Positions 52,943 to 61,614 of a stretch of 64,000 bases of DNA are shown here, piece by piece. Made by a program: the position numbers and the translations under genes. Source of the DNA: Bacillota bacterium. Lineage in GTDB: Bacteria; Bacillota; Clostridia; Lachnospirales; Lachnospiraceae. Below the pieces are notes generated by a model that was not told the DNA's origin, did no database searches, and saw nothing but the letters and a program-made list of their open reading frames with translations. Position 1 is the first letter of the stretch. Every line of letters begins with the position of its first letter. The stretch is taken from assembly GCA_023395555.1 (NCBI GenBank), contig JAEWYQ010000073.1, positions 62,001-126,000 on the forward strand, written 5' to 3'.

Positions 52943-54298
52943 ATGAAAATTATTATCATAGGCTGCGGCAAGGTGGGAGCCGCCCTTGCAGAGCAGCTTG
53001 ACCACGAGGGGCATGACATTATTGTTATTGACAGCAAGCCGGCTGTGATCCATAAGATCACCGACACCCTCGATGTTATGGGAATTGTCGGCAACGGCGC
53101 CAGTTATCACGTACTTCTTGAGGCTGGTATTGAGGAAACCGATATCTTGATTTCCGTGACAAATTCGGATGAATTAAACATGCTGTGCTGTCTGGTGGCA
53201 AAAAAGGCCGGCAAATGCCACACAATCGCACGCATCCGTGATCCCCGGTATAATGAGGAGATTGACTTTATCAAAGAGGAAATGGGGATTTCCATGATTA
53301 TTAATCCGGAGCTGGAATCAGCGGCGGAAATGGGCCGCCTGATCCATCTGCCCTCTGCCATCAAGATAGAGACCTTTGCAAAAGGAAGAGTTGAGCTGTT
53401 AAAATGTCAGATTCCCGAAAATTCTATTCTAAACAATATGCAAATTAAAAATATTTCCGCAAAGACACACTGCAAAGTGCTAGTATGCGCGGTGGAACGC
53501 GGAGACGATGTATTTATCCCCTCCGGCGATTTCATGCTCAAAGCTCTGGATAAGATATCCCTGATTGCACCGCAGAAAAATGCTCCTGAATTTTTTAATA
53601 AAATCGGTCTTCCTCCCTCCCATATTAAAGATATTCTGATTGTGGGCGGGGGCATGATAGCCAGCTATATCGGCAGGCATTTTGCCGGAACAGGTGTCAA
53701 GGTCAGGATCATCGAGCAGAACCGGGAACGCTGTGAGGAACTCAGCGTCCTGCTGCCGGACAGCCTGATCATTCATGCCAACGGCTCCGATCATAACGTA
53801 TTAATTGAGGAAGGTCTTGATACTGCCGATGCTTTCGCCTCCTTAACGAATCTTGATGAAGAGAACATCCTTCTCTCCCTCTATGCTCAAAAAAAATGCA
53901 AGGGAAAGATATTCACCAAGATTACCCGCCTTACCTTTGATGATATTATCCGGGAGATGAATCTGGGGGTCATTCTTAATCCAAAGCTCATTACCGCCGA
54001 TCGTATCATCCAATACGTCCGGGCAAAGCAAAACTCCCTGGGCAGCAATGTGGAAACCCTCTATAAGCTGGTGGGCGATAAGGTAGAGGCCGTGGAATTC
54101 CGTGTAAAAAACAATGCATTCTATATTGGGATTCCTTTGGCACAGCTGAATACGAGGGATGACACTCTCGTAGGCTGTATCAACCGCAAGGGTAAAATTA
54201 TTATACCCAATGGTCAGGACAGCATTCAATTAGGGGATACCGTAATCATAGTAACCACCTCATTTGCCCTGGATGACCTGAGCGAAATTTTCGAGTAG
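52943..54298 (+). CDS. trkA: Trk potassium uptake system NAD-binding regulatory subunit
   Basis: 451-residue cytoplasmic gating protein with two RCK units. The first nucleotide-binding fold is MKIIIIGCGKVGAALAEQL (residues 1-19, GxGxxG) and the second is ILIVGGGMIASYIGRHFAG (about 230-248). Each is followed by a TrkA-C domain (about 140-215 and 365-450). It binds NAD(H) or nucleotides and controls the TrkH channel encoded 10 bases downstream. AAAGGAG lies upstream of the ATG. A TATAAT-like -10 lies near 52902, but its -35 is weak. Confidence 0.96.
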   Translation: MKIIIIGCGKVGAALAEQLDHEGHDIIVIDSKPAVIHKITDTLDVMGIVGNGASYHVLLEAGIEETDILISVTNSDELNMLCCLVAKKAGKCHTIARIRDPRYNEEIDFIKEEMGISMIINPELESAAEMGRLIHLPSAIKIETFAKGRVELLKCQIPENSILNNMQIKNISAKTHCKVLVCAVERGDDVFIPSGDFMLKALDKISLIAPQKNAPEFFNKIGLPPSHIKDILIVGGGMIASYIGRHFAGTGVKVRIIEQNRERCEELSVLLPDSLIIHANGSDHNVLIEEGLDTADAFASLTNLDEENILLSLYAQKKCKGKIFTKITRLTFDDIIREMNLGVILNPKLITADRIIQYVRAKQNSLGSNVETLYKLVGDKVEAVEFRVKNNAFYIGIPLAQLNTRDDTLVGCINRKGKIIIPNGQDSIQLGDTVIIVTTSFALDDLSEIFE

Positions 54299-54308
54299 AG
54301 GAGCCGTT

Positions 54309-55742
54309 ATGAACAAATCCATTATATTACATATTATCGGCTGGATATTGACTCTGGAAGCGGCCCTTATGGTTCTTCCTTACACCGTCTCCCTGATCTA
54401 TCGGGAGGAAAGCGGCTTTGCCTTTCTGGTCACCATGCTTCCCTGCCTCATCCTGGGTCTTCCCCTGGCCATACGCAGACCCAAGAGCCGTCTTTTTTTT
54501 GCAAAGGAGGGCTTTATCAGCGTAGCCTTGGGTTGGATTGTCCTCAGTATCGCAGGGGCTATGCCCTTTTATATCAGCGGGGAGATTCCCCATTACATTG
54601 ATGCTTTGTTTGAAGTAATTTCCGGCTTTACCACCACCGGATCAAGTATTTTAAGCGATGTGGAGGCGTTATCCCAGTGCATGCTCTTCTGGCGCAGCTT
54701 CACCCACTGGATCGGGGGTATGGGTATTCTGGTTTTCATCCTTGCCATCCTCCCTATGGCAGGAGGCGAGACCATGCATTTTATGCGTGCGGAAAGCCCG
54801 GGCCCCTCTGTAGAGAAGCTTATGCCCCGGATGCGGTCCACCGCTTCCCTGCTCTATCTGATCTATTTTGTTATGACCGTCATTCAGGTGGTTCTGCTGC
54901 TCTTAGGCGGAATGCCCCTGTTTGATTCCCTGACCATCACCTTTGGCTCAGCCGGCACCGGCGGCTTCGCCATCAAGAATTCCGGTTGTGCGGATTATAC
55001 CCCGTACCAGCAGAACGTGATCACTGTCTTCATGTTTTTGTTCGGGGTTAACTTTAATATTTATTATCTGCTTCTGTTTAAACGGTTTAAGGCTGCCCTA
55101 AAGAGTGAGGAGCTGCGTGCCTATGCCCTGATCGTACTGAGCGCGATTGTTTTGATCGCATTTAACCTGGGCGGCTTCAAGAATTTCTTCTCCTCGGTTC
55201 ACCACGCAGCCTTCCAGGTATCCTCCATTATAACCACCACCGGATATGCCACGGTTGACTTCAACCACTGGCCCACCTTTTCCAAAACTGTCCTTGTATG
55301 CCTGATGTTCATCGGCGCCTGCGCCGGCAGCACAGGAGGGGGAATGAAGGTATCCCGAATTGTTATCCTGTTTAAAACCATTCGCAAGGAAATGTCCAGT
55401 CTGGTCCATAAACGAAGCATTAAGATAATCAAATTTGACGGCAAGACCATCGAGCATGAAACCTTACGCTCCATTAATGTATTCTTCATTACCTACATCC
55501 TGCTTTTTGCCGTCTCGGTACTGCTTGTCAGTCTGGATAACTTTGATTTTACCACCAGCTTTACTGCTGTGGCAGCGACACTCAACAATATCGGCCCCGG
55601 ACTGGAGACGGTAGGCCCGGTCGGTAACTTCGACGGCTTTTCCTACGGCTCAAAACTGGTGATGATATTTGACATGCTGTCCGGGCGGCTTGAGATCTTC
55701 CCGATGCTGCTGCTCTTCAATCCAAGGAATTGGGGAAAGTAA
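54309..55742 (+). CDS. trkH: Trk potassium transporter membrane subunit
   Basis: 477-residue integral membrane potassium transporter with about ten helices arranged as four pore-type repeats. The selectivity-filter loops are visible: GFTTTGSSIL (about residue 99), GSAGTGGFAIKNSG (about 216), ITTTGYATVDF (about 311) and TLNNIGPGLE (about 425). It forms a complex with the TrkA protein encoded directly upstream. GAGGAG precedes the ATG. The C-terminal GRLEIFPMLLLFNPRNWGK is the usual end. Confidence 0.96.
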   Translation: MNKSIILHIIGWILTLEAALMVLPYTVSLIYREESGFAFLVTMLPCLILGLPLAIRRPKSRLFFAKEGFISVALGWIVLSIAGAMPFYISGEIPHYIDALFEVISGFTTTGSSILSDVEALSQCMLFWRSFTHWIGGMGILVFILAILPMAGGETMHFMRAESPGPSVEKLMPRMRSTASLLYLIYFVMTVIQVVLLLLGGMPLFDSLTITFGSAGTGGFAIKNSGCADYTPYQQNVITVFMFLFGVNFNIYYLLLFKRFKAALKSEELRAYALIVLSAIVLIAFNLGGFKNFFSSVHHAAFQVSSIITTTGYATVDFNHWPTFSKTVLVCLMFIGACAGSTGGGMKVSRIVILFKTIRKEMSSLVHKRSIKIIKFDGKTIEHETLRSINVFFITYILLFAVSVLLVSLDNFDFTTSFTAVAATLNNIGPGLETVGPVGNFDGFSYGSKLVMIFDMLSGRLEIFPMLLLFNPRNWGK

Positions 55743-55782
55743 TGCCGCTGTTGCTGAAACCGCCCCGTATTAGCTGCAAAAA

Positions 55783-55831
55783 AAGAACCGCCGCCGTCCT
55801 GCCGCAATGGTCGGGATGGCTTGCGGTTCTT
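55783..55831. terminator. Bidirectional terminator between trkH and the DUF3298 gene
   Basis: Stem AAGAACCGC (55783-55791) with GCGGTTCTT (55823-55831), with further pairing inside. A-rich sequence lies on the left (T-run for the minus strand) and CCCTTTTAT on the right. Confidence 0.82.
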
Positions 55832-55842
55832 CCCTTTTATCT

Positions 55843-56529
55843 TCACTTCTTCCAGCACTCCGGCAGCACTGCGCCCTCCGGCCCGTAGGGAATGACAAAG
55901 GTTGGCATTCCTGAGGAATACGGAGCAATCTCATACTGCTGAAAATATATTGCAACTCCTTCCTCGGTCAGATAGAAATGATTTACCTTGAAATTCTCCC
56001 TCACCAGCTTCTCATAATCCTCAAAATAAATATTATTTCCATTCGCTATCTCTTCCTTAATCTGTCCCAGGATGCTCTGTATTACAAATTCCCGGTAATC
56101 CCCCCTGCAGGGGAAGAAATCGCCCAGCTCCATCCTTCTGCATCTGGGCAGGCTCCAGGTATCGGAATATCTCACGGTATTCCCATGGGCTCCACCCGTA
56201 TACTCGTACTGGTCAAAATAGAGGCTGATCACACCCTCCCGGTTATAGGTGACATCAAAGTCCACATAGGCTTCATACGGGTGGACCGGATAATTGTTGG
56301 CAACGGAATATTCATAATCCGTCATCGCCGACTGGTACAATTTCATAATATTGTTACGTTCGTACATGGAAGCCTTAGTCTGGTATAATAAATTCAGCTT
56401 TTCCAGCATTGTCTGCCAGCAATTTGAAACAAATTGCGGATACTTGATTGTATACCGCAGGATATTGGTATCTTTATAATATAAATCCTGCTGTAAGATC
56501 ATGGTTCTCACTATGACCCGTCCGTCCAT
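55843..56529 (-). CDS. DUF3298/RsiV-like domain protein
   Basis: 228-residue protein matching the PdaC/RsiV-type C-terminal domain: YVDFDVTYNREGVISLYFD, then YEYTGGAHGNTVRYSDTWSL, the hallmark GGAHG motif, and MELGDFFPCRGDYREFVIQS. The domain ends with FYLTEEGVAIYFQQYEIAPY. No signal peptide or membrane helix is evident at the chosen start, so it appears cytoplasmic. This differs from RsiV anti-sigma factors and PdaC, which are membrane bound. The ATG at 56529 has GGGGGG about 9 bases upstream; an ATG at 56565 would add 12 residues. Confidence 0.82.
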   Translation of the reverse strand: MDGRVIVRTMILQQDLYYKDTNILRYTIKYPQFVSNCWQTMLEKLNLLYQTKASMYERNNIMKLYQSAMTDYEYSVANNYPVHPYEAYVDFDVTYNREGVISLYFDQYEYTGGAHGNTVRYSDTWSLPRCRRMELGDFFPCRGDYREFVIQSILGQIKEEIANGNNIYFEDYEKLVRENFKVNHFYLTEEGVAIYFQQYEIAPYSSGMPTFVIPYGPEGAVLPECWKK

Positions 56530-56707
56530 CCAACAGTGCCCCCCTGACAGGATATCCTTTAGCATATCATATGCTGCTTAAGGGGCTGTTATTCTTATCC
56601 TTTTATTCAATTCTCCCGCAGAGAAACGCATTCCGAATATTTTAAGGCGCATCGCAATAAAAGCTGCTGTTATAATTACCCGGCTTGCCGCTGAAACCTC
56701 CCTGTTC

Positions 56708-57424
56708 TTAGATGCAATCCAGCGCTTTAAAATCATTGGCCAGCGCATCCCAGACCGGTTTATCATACTCTTCATGCTCCAGAACAAAGTAGGTGGCATA
56801 CTTCGCCGCTTCCTTCACCTTGCCCATATCAATGATCCCGTCACTCACATCCACATTCGCCTTATTATTGCCGATCTGCTTCACGTGAATCAACTCCACC
56901 CGCCTGCCCCATTTTGCAATGTACTCCAGCGGGTTTACACCGGCATAGGCGGCCCAGAATACGTCCAGCTCCAGAACCACCTCTTCACTGGTCTTTTCCA
57001 ACAGCAGATCCAGGGCATACTTGCCGTCAATCTTCTCAAATTCATGGGCATGATTATGATAGCCCACTTTAATCCCCCATGCTGAAGCCTTCTCTGCTGC
57101 TCTGTTCAACACTTCGGCAAGATATTCCACCTGCTCCAGGCTGTTCAGCTCTGCATAAGGACAGATAATATATTTGGAGCCAATTGTCCTGCTGTATTCC
57201 AGCTCCTCTTCAAAATGCTCCTCAAATACCGGGAGACCGCAATGTGCCCCCACAGAGTAGAGGCCGTTCTCCTTTAGCAGCTGTGCCTGTTCCTCGGCGG
57301 TAAGGCCGCCGTATCCTGCAAATTCCACTCCGGAAAATCCGATTTCCCCCACTCTCTTTACCGTGCCGGCAAAATCCTTGTGCGTTTCCTTATGAACGGA
57401 ATAAAGCTGTAATGAAATCTCCAT
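56708..57424 (-). CDS. Sugar phosphate isomerase/epimerase (AP endonuclease 2 fold)
   Basis: 238-residue TIM-barrel enzyme. Motifs are SLQLYSVHKETHKDF at the N terminus, GFSGVEFAGYGGLTAEEQ, and the metal-ligand strands VGYHNHAHEFEKI (about 132-144), EVVLELDVFWAAYAG (about 163-177), VELIHVKQIG (about 189) and FVLEHEEYDKP (about 221). It probably isomerises a sugar, inositol derivative or keto-sugar. It lies 12 bases after a Gfo/Idh/MocA dehydrogenase gene, so they act in one pathway. GGAG precedes the ATG. Confidence 0.9.
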   Translation of the reverse strand: MEISLQLYSVHKETHKDFAGTVKRVGEIGFSGVEFAGYGGLTAEEQAQLLKENGLYSVGAHCGLPVFEEHFEEELEYSRTIGSKYIICPYAELNSLEQVEYLAEVLNRAAEKASAWGIKVGYHNHAHEFEKIDGKYALDLLLEKTSEEVVLELDVFWAAYAGVNPLEYIAKWGRRVELIHVKQIGNNKANVDVSDGIIDMGKVKEAAKYATYFVLEHEEYDKPVWDALANDFKALDCI

Positions 57425-57436
57425 AGACCAATTCTC

Positions 57437-58399
57437 CTATACTAATTCTTTCTTACCGGAGCGGAAGGACTTATATGCCGCCTCCATCATCCTGGTAAGC
57501 ATGATCGCATCCTCTATACCAAAGTTTACTTCCTCTGAAGCATGTTTTCCTTCGGCCCATTGAACCAACGGGGAGGGAAGCCGCGGCGGCAGCTCCGGGG
57601 TAACCCAGGCTCCTCCCGTTTCTTCCGTGGCATACCTGACACCATCCCGGACCAGAAGAGCTCCTTTGGTTCCGCTGATCTCAAGGGTTGCAGGATTATA
57701 GACCGATACAAAGCCGGTCTCGGATACACCGATTGCTCCCTGCTCGAATTCAATGACCGACACGGCATTGTCTTCCACCCCATGTCCGGTAATATCGGTA
57801 AATACGGACTGGACTGACTTAGGTTCTCCCAGAATCCAGTTCAGCAGATACATGGGATGGGCGCCCAAATCGATCATCGCACCGCCGCCGCACTGCTCCC
57901 TGTTATAGAAATGCTCCGGAAGCCAATTGCCAATACTGCCGTCATGTACATTACGCATTCTGGCGTAAGTAATCCGTCCCAGGGCGCCGCTTTTCACAAG
58001 CTCCCTGGCAAACAGGAACTCCGGATCACATTTTTTCACCAGGGAGAGGGTAAGTGTTTCGCCTTTGCCCTTCAAAGCCTCTTTCATCTTCAGGCAGTCT
58101 TCGGTGGTCAGCGCCAGTACTTTCTCGCTGAAGACCTTCTTCCCTGCCTCAATGGCCTTAAGGATCAAGTCCGTATGCTCCGAGGTTGCTGCGGTAATCA
58201 CCACGCCGTCAATGCTCTTATCCTTTAAAAGCTCTTCATAATTCTCATAGAAGGTTACTCCGAACTGCTTTGCAAAACGCTGCCCGCGAACCCCATCCTC
58301 ATCCCAGACAGCAGTTACCCTGCTGTCCGTCTTTTCCAGAATCTCTTTTGTATAACCTTCTGCATGGACATGCCAATAACTTATAATCGCTATATTCAT
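57437..58399 (-). CDS. Gfo/Idh/MocA-family oxidoreductase
   Basis: 320-residue NAD(P)-dependent sugar or inositol dehydrogenase. The N-terminal Rossmann fold begins NIAIISYWHVHAEGYTKEIL (with SYWHVHA in place of the common GxGxxG). The catalytic-lysine motif appears as KKVFSEKVLALTTEDC, where SEK-V replaces the usual EKP. The C-terminal domain has GALGRITYARMRN and GGGAMIDLGAHPMYLLNWIL. AAGGGG precedes the ATG. Middle gene of the three-gene set; the altered Rossmann and EKP motifs suggest a divergent subfamily. Confidence 0.9.
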   Translation of the reverse strand: MNIAIISYWHVHAEGYTKEILEKTDSRVTAVWDEDGVRGQRFAKQFGVTFYENYEELLKDKSIDGVVITAATSEHTDLILKAIEAGKKVFSEKVLALTTEDCLKMKEALKGKGETLTLSLVKKCDPEFLFARELVKSGALGRITYARMRNVHDGSIGNWLPEHFYNREQCGGGAMIDLGAHPMYLLNWILGEPKSVQSVFTDITGHGVEDNAVSVIEFEQGAIGVSETGFVSVYNPATLEISGTKGALLVRDGVRYATEETGGAWVTPELPPRLPSPLVQWAEGKHASEEVNFGIEDAIMLTRMMEAAYKSFRSGKKELV

Positions 58400-58514
58400 C
58401 CGTTTATCCCCTTTATTGTGCAGATTTGGAAGCCCTCGCCCTTATCCCTGAAATTCATGACAGTGCTTCCGGCAAACTTGACGCATGTCACAAATTCCAT
58501 GGAGTATGATCAAA

Positions 58515-59597
58515 TTAGTCGAAATATATCGGCTGTCCCGATGCTGCGGATTTATAAATCGCCTCCAGAATCTCCGACACAACGCAGGCCTGCTCCGGCA
58601 GCACCACGGGATCCGTATCATTCTTAACAGCGTCAATCCAGCGCCTTGCTTCCACATCCGCGGGACTCATGGAGTGACCATCATAGAAAGCGACACCGCC
58701 GCTGGACATATCGGGCTTAATTTCAAGCAAACGGTTGAATTCACCCTTATTAATGGTAACCCCGTTCTTAATCTGTGCCCCTGCATCTGAACCGCAGAGC
58801 ACCGTGCTTCCTTCTGAAATCGGTTCACAGGTATTGAGTGCCCAGCTGGACTCCAGAATAATGGTGGCTCCGTTCTTCATTACGATAAATCCAAAGGCGG
58901 AATCCTCCATAGTATGCTGCTCAGGATCCCAGCCGCCCCAGGGATTGCCGCAATCCGCATTGTTCACCTTCTTGTACTTGGTTCCCACTACCATCTTCGG
59001 CTCGTAATTATTCATCAGGTACAGGGTAACATCCAGGGAATGGGTTCCGATATCGATTAACGGACCTCCGCCCTGCTCATATTCATTAAGGAATACGCCC
59101 CAGTTGGGTGTTCCTCTCCTTCGGATGGCAAATGCCTTGGCAAAATAAATATCTCCCAGATCGCCTCTCTCAATCACGCTCTTAAGATAGATTGCTTCCG
59201 GCTTATGTCTGTGCTGATAGCCGATGGTAAGCTTCTTCCCTGTTTCCTTTGCAGCCTGAACCATCCTTCTGGCATCCTCTGCCGTCTTCGCCATGGGCTT
59301 CTCACACATAACATGCTTGCCCGCGTGGAGGGAATCGATAGAAATAGGCGCATGGGAACGGTTGGGGGTACATACATGCACCACTTCAATCTCCGGATCC
59401 TTTAAGAGCTCCTTATAATCCGTATAAACCTTCGCATCCGGTGTTCCGTACTCTTCCTTTGCCTTCTGTGCTCTCTCCGGTATGAGATCGCAGAAAGCCA
59501 CCATCTCAATATCACCTAATTTACTGAGGGAGGGCATATGCTTTCCATTGGCTATGCCTCCGCACCCGATAATACCAATTTTCACTTTTTTCTCCAT
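58515..59597 (-). CDS. Gfo/Idh/MocA-family oxidoreductase (first gene of set)
   Basis: 360-residue NAD(P)-dependent dehydrogenase. Canonical Rossmann start VKIGIIGCGGIANGKHMPSL (residues 4-23), catalytic-lysine motif HVMCEKPMAKTAEDARRMV (about 93-111), and the substrate-side GGPLIDIGTHSLDVTLYLM (about 177). AAAGGAG lies before the ATG. It is divergent from an AraC-type regulator whose start lies about 165 bases away, and precedes a second dehydrogenase and a sugar isomerase on the same strand. The 115-base gap to the next gene shows no terminator. Confidence 0.93.
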   Translation of the reverse strand: MEKKVKIGIIGCGGIANGKHMPSLSKLGDIEMVAFCDLIPERAQKAKEEYGTPDAKVYTDYKELLKDPEIEVVHVCTPNRSHAPISIDSLHAGKHVMCEKPMAKTAEDARRMVQAAKETGKKLTIGYQHRHKPEAIYLKSVIERGDLGDIYFAKAFAIRRRGTPNWGVFLNEYEQGGGPLIDIGTHSLDVTLYLMNNYEPKMVVGTKYKKVNNADCGNPWGGWDPEQHTMEDSAFGFIVMKNGATIILESSWALNTCEPISEGSTVLCGSDAGAQIKNGVTINKGEFNRLLEIKPDMSSGGVAFYDGHSMSPADVEARRWIDAVKNDTDPVVLPEQACVVSEILEAIYKSAASGQPIYFD

Positions 59598-59762
59598 AAT
59601 ATCCGGCTCCTTTTGTGATAAATTATACTATAGCGGGCATAACAGCCGTTACAGATTGACCGGCAGCTTGCCCTATCAATTAAACCATAGCATAAAAGAA
59701 TGATATATGATATAATTATTTTTCAAAAATATATCAATAATTTGTCATTGGAGGGAGCAGCC

Positions 59763-60656
59763 TTGGAAAATACATATTATATTGAAACCAGGGATATGGA
59801 CGGCAATTCTCCTCTGCAATTCAGTTCGCACCTCCAGGAAGCGGACGGTATGCAAGTGATGACCCAGGCCCATATCCATAATTATATCGAGATCATTTAT
59901 GCAATCTCAGGAGAATTTCAGATTTTATTAAATAATCAGGTGTATTACTTTGGAGATGGGGACATGGTTCTCATTAATGCCAATGAAATTCATAAAATTC
60001 ATGCTCTGACCCAGGGCTTGAACCGCTACATTGTTGTCAAATTTGAGCCGGAGATGCTTTATACCACCGCCCAGCCACTTTTTGAAATGAAATATGTCAT
60101 GCCTTTTATCCTGAACGAATCCACCCATCAAAAGATCTTCGGAAGGGCAGAGATTGAGAAAACTGTAATTCCCGACATAATTTACGGTATCAACCGGGAA
60201 TTCACGGAGAAGCAATACGGCTATGAGCTGTCGATCCGGGCGAACATCTACAACCTGTTCCTGTTCATCCTCCGGCGCTGGAATGAGCAGAACGTGGATC
60301 TGAATATTACGGAGGGAATCAACCAGGATGTGGTAAAACGGCTTCAGGATGTATTCGATTATATTGAACATCATTACCCGGAGGATATCACCGCACTCCA
60401 GATGGCCGACAGGTGTAATCTGAGCTACAGCTATTTCTCCCGGCTGTTCACGCGGATCATGAAGAGAAGCTTCCGCGAATACCTGAATTATGTTCGCATC
60501 ACCAAAGCGGAGCACCTGCTGGCCTCCACGGATCTGAACATCACCGAGATCGCATTGCAGGTGGGCTTCTCCACCTCCAGCTACTTCATCCGGCAATTCA
60601 AGCTCTACAAGGATATCTCTCCGAAACAGTACCAGCTGAAGTACAAGACAGGATAG
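59763..60656 (+). CDS. AraC-family transcriptional regulator (cupin + HTH)
   Basis: 297-residue regulator. An N-terminal cupin-like effector domain (about 30-110, HIHNYIEIIYAISGEFQILL, then YFGDGDMVLINANEIHKI) precedes the C-terminal double helix-turn-helix (about 200-297). The latter includes ITALQMADRCNLSYSYFSRL and ITEIALQVGFSTSSYFIRQF with KDISPKQYQ. The TTG at 59763 is chosen because GGAGGGAG lies 6-7 bases upstream; the in-frame ATG at 59700 has no such site. An extended -10 (TGATATAAT) lies at 59708-59716. It probably controls the divergent dehydrogenase/isomerase genes. Confidence 0.9.
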   Translation: MENTYYIETRDMDGNSPLQFSSHLQEADGMQVMTQAHIHNYIEIIYAISGEFQILLNNQVYYFGDGDMVLINANEIHKIHALTQGLNRYIVVKFEPEMLYTTAQPLFEMKYVMPFILNESTHQKIFGRAEIEKTVIPDIIYGINREFTEKQYGYELSIRANIYNLFLFILRRWNEQNVDLNITEGINQDVVKRLQDVFDYIEHHYPEDITALQMADRCNLSYSYFSRLFTRIMKRSFREYLNYVRITKAEHLLASTDLNITEIALQVGFSTSSYFIRQFKLYKDISPKQYQLKYKTG

Positions 60657-60776
60657 TCTCTGTTTCGGTACAACTCAAGCAATTAATATGCTCAGGGAAA
60701 TGCTCGACATGGATTTGATCAGCATATGAAGCAAAGTAAAACACAGCTCAAAGAAGTGTACTTATATAATAATTGG

Positions 60777-60785
60777 TGATATAAT
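60777..60785 (+). promoter_or_regulatory. Extended -10 promoter of nagB-nagA
   Basis: TGATATAAT, with a weak -35 TGTACT at 60757-60762 spaced 17 bases. It is about 80 bases before the nagB ATG. Confidence 0.55.
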
Positions 60786-60865
60786 ACTTTTGTATATGAG
60801 CGGTATACCCCGCTTAATTAATATGAACTGCCCCAGACCATACGTCCGGGCAGATGGAGGTCATT

Positions 60866-61597
60866 ATGAGAATTATCAGAACAAGAGATTACCAGGACAT
60901 GAGCAGAAAGGCTGCCAATATCATCGCAGCACAGGTCATTCTCAAGCCGGACAGCGTTCTCGGCCTTGCTACCGGTTCTTCCCCTATCGGCACCTATAAG
61001 AATCTGGTAGATCGCTATAACGAAGGAGATCTGGATTTCTCCCGGATCAGAACCGTCAATCTGGACGAATACGTAGGGCTTCCCAAGGATAACCCCTGCA
61101 GCTACTATTACTTTATGTATGAGAATCTTTTTAAACATATCAACATTGATCTGAACAATACCAATGTTCCCGACGGAATGGAGCCCGACGATACCATCGA
61201 ATGCCGAAGGTATGACAATCTCATCGCCTCCCTGGGGCAGATTGACCTTCAGCTCCTCGGCCTGGGCAACAACGGACATATCGGCTTTAATGAGCCCAGT
61301 GACATTTACCGCAAATCCACCTTCAAGGTCGAGCTGGCTTCCAGCACCATCGAAGCTAACTCCCGTTTCTTCCAATCGGCGGATGAAATCCCCCACTTTG
61401 CATATACCATGGGCATCGGCACCATTATGTCCGCGAAGAAGATTCTGATGATCGTTCAGGGAGAGGGCAAGGCGGATATCCTGAAGGAAGTAATGGAAGG
61501 GCCTGTCACCCCCTCCGTTCCCGCCTCCATTCTCCAGCTTCATCCCGATGTAACCGTGGTAGCGGACGAAAGCGCACTGTCCCGGTTAAGCAGATAG
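60866..61597 (+). CDS. nagB: Glucosamine-6-phosphate deaminase
   Basis: 243-residue enzyme converting glucosamine-6-phosphate to fructose-6-phosphate and ammonia. The substrate loop GLATGSSPIGTYKNL lies at about 34-48. The active-site base is in VNLDEYVGL (about 70) and the signature LQLLGLGNNGHIGFNEP is at about 127-143. The ATG at 60866 has GGAGGTCATT directly upstream; an ATG at 60854 would bury that site. It is 17 bases from nagA, so amino-sugar catabolism is encoded as one unit. No NagR regulator or GlcNAc transporter is adjacent. Confidence 0.96.
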   Translation: MRIIRTRDYQDMSRKAANIIAAQVILKPDSVLGLATGSSPIGTYKNLVDRYNEGDLDFSRIRTVNLDEYVGLPKDNPCSYYYFMYENLFKHINIDLNNTNVPDGMEPDDTIECRRYDNLIASLGQIDLQLLGLGNNGHIGFNEPSDIYRKSTFKVELASSTIEANSRFFQSADEIPHFAYTMGIGTIMSAKKILMIVQGEGKADILKEVMEGPVTPSVPASILQLHPDVTVVADESALSRLSR

Positions 61598-61614
61598 CAG
61601 AAAGGAGCTTCCTA

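Noticed and set aside
56578..56799. 73-codon minus-strand frame after the sugar isomerase gene
   Set aside because: It overlaps the isomerase in another frame and has no family match or ribosome site.
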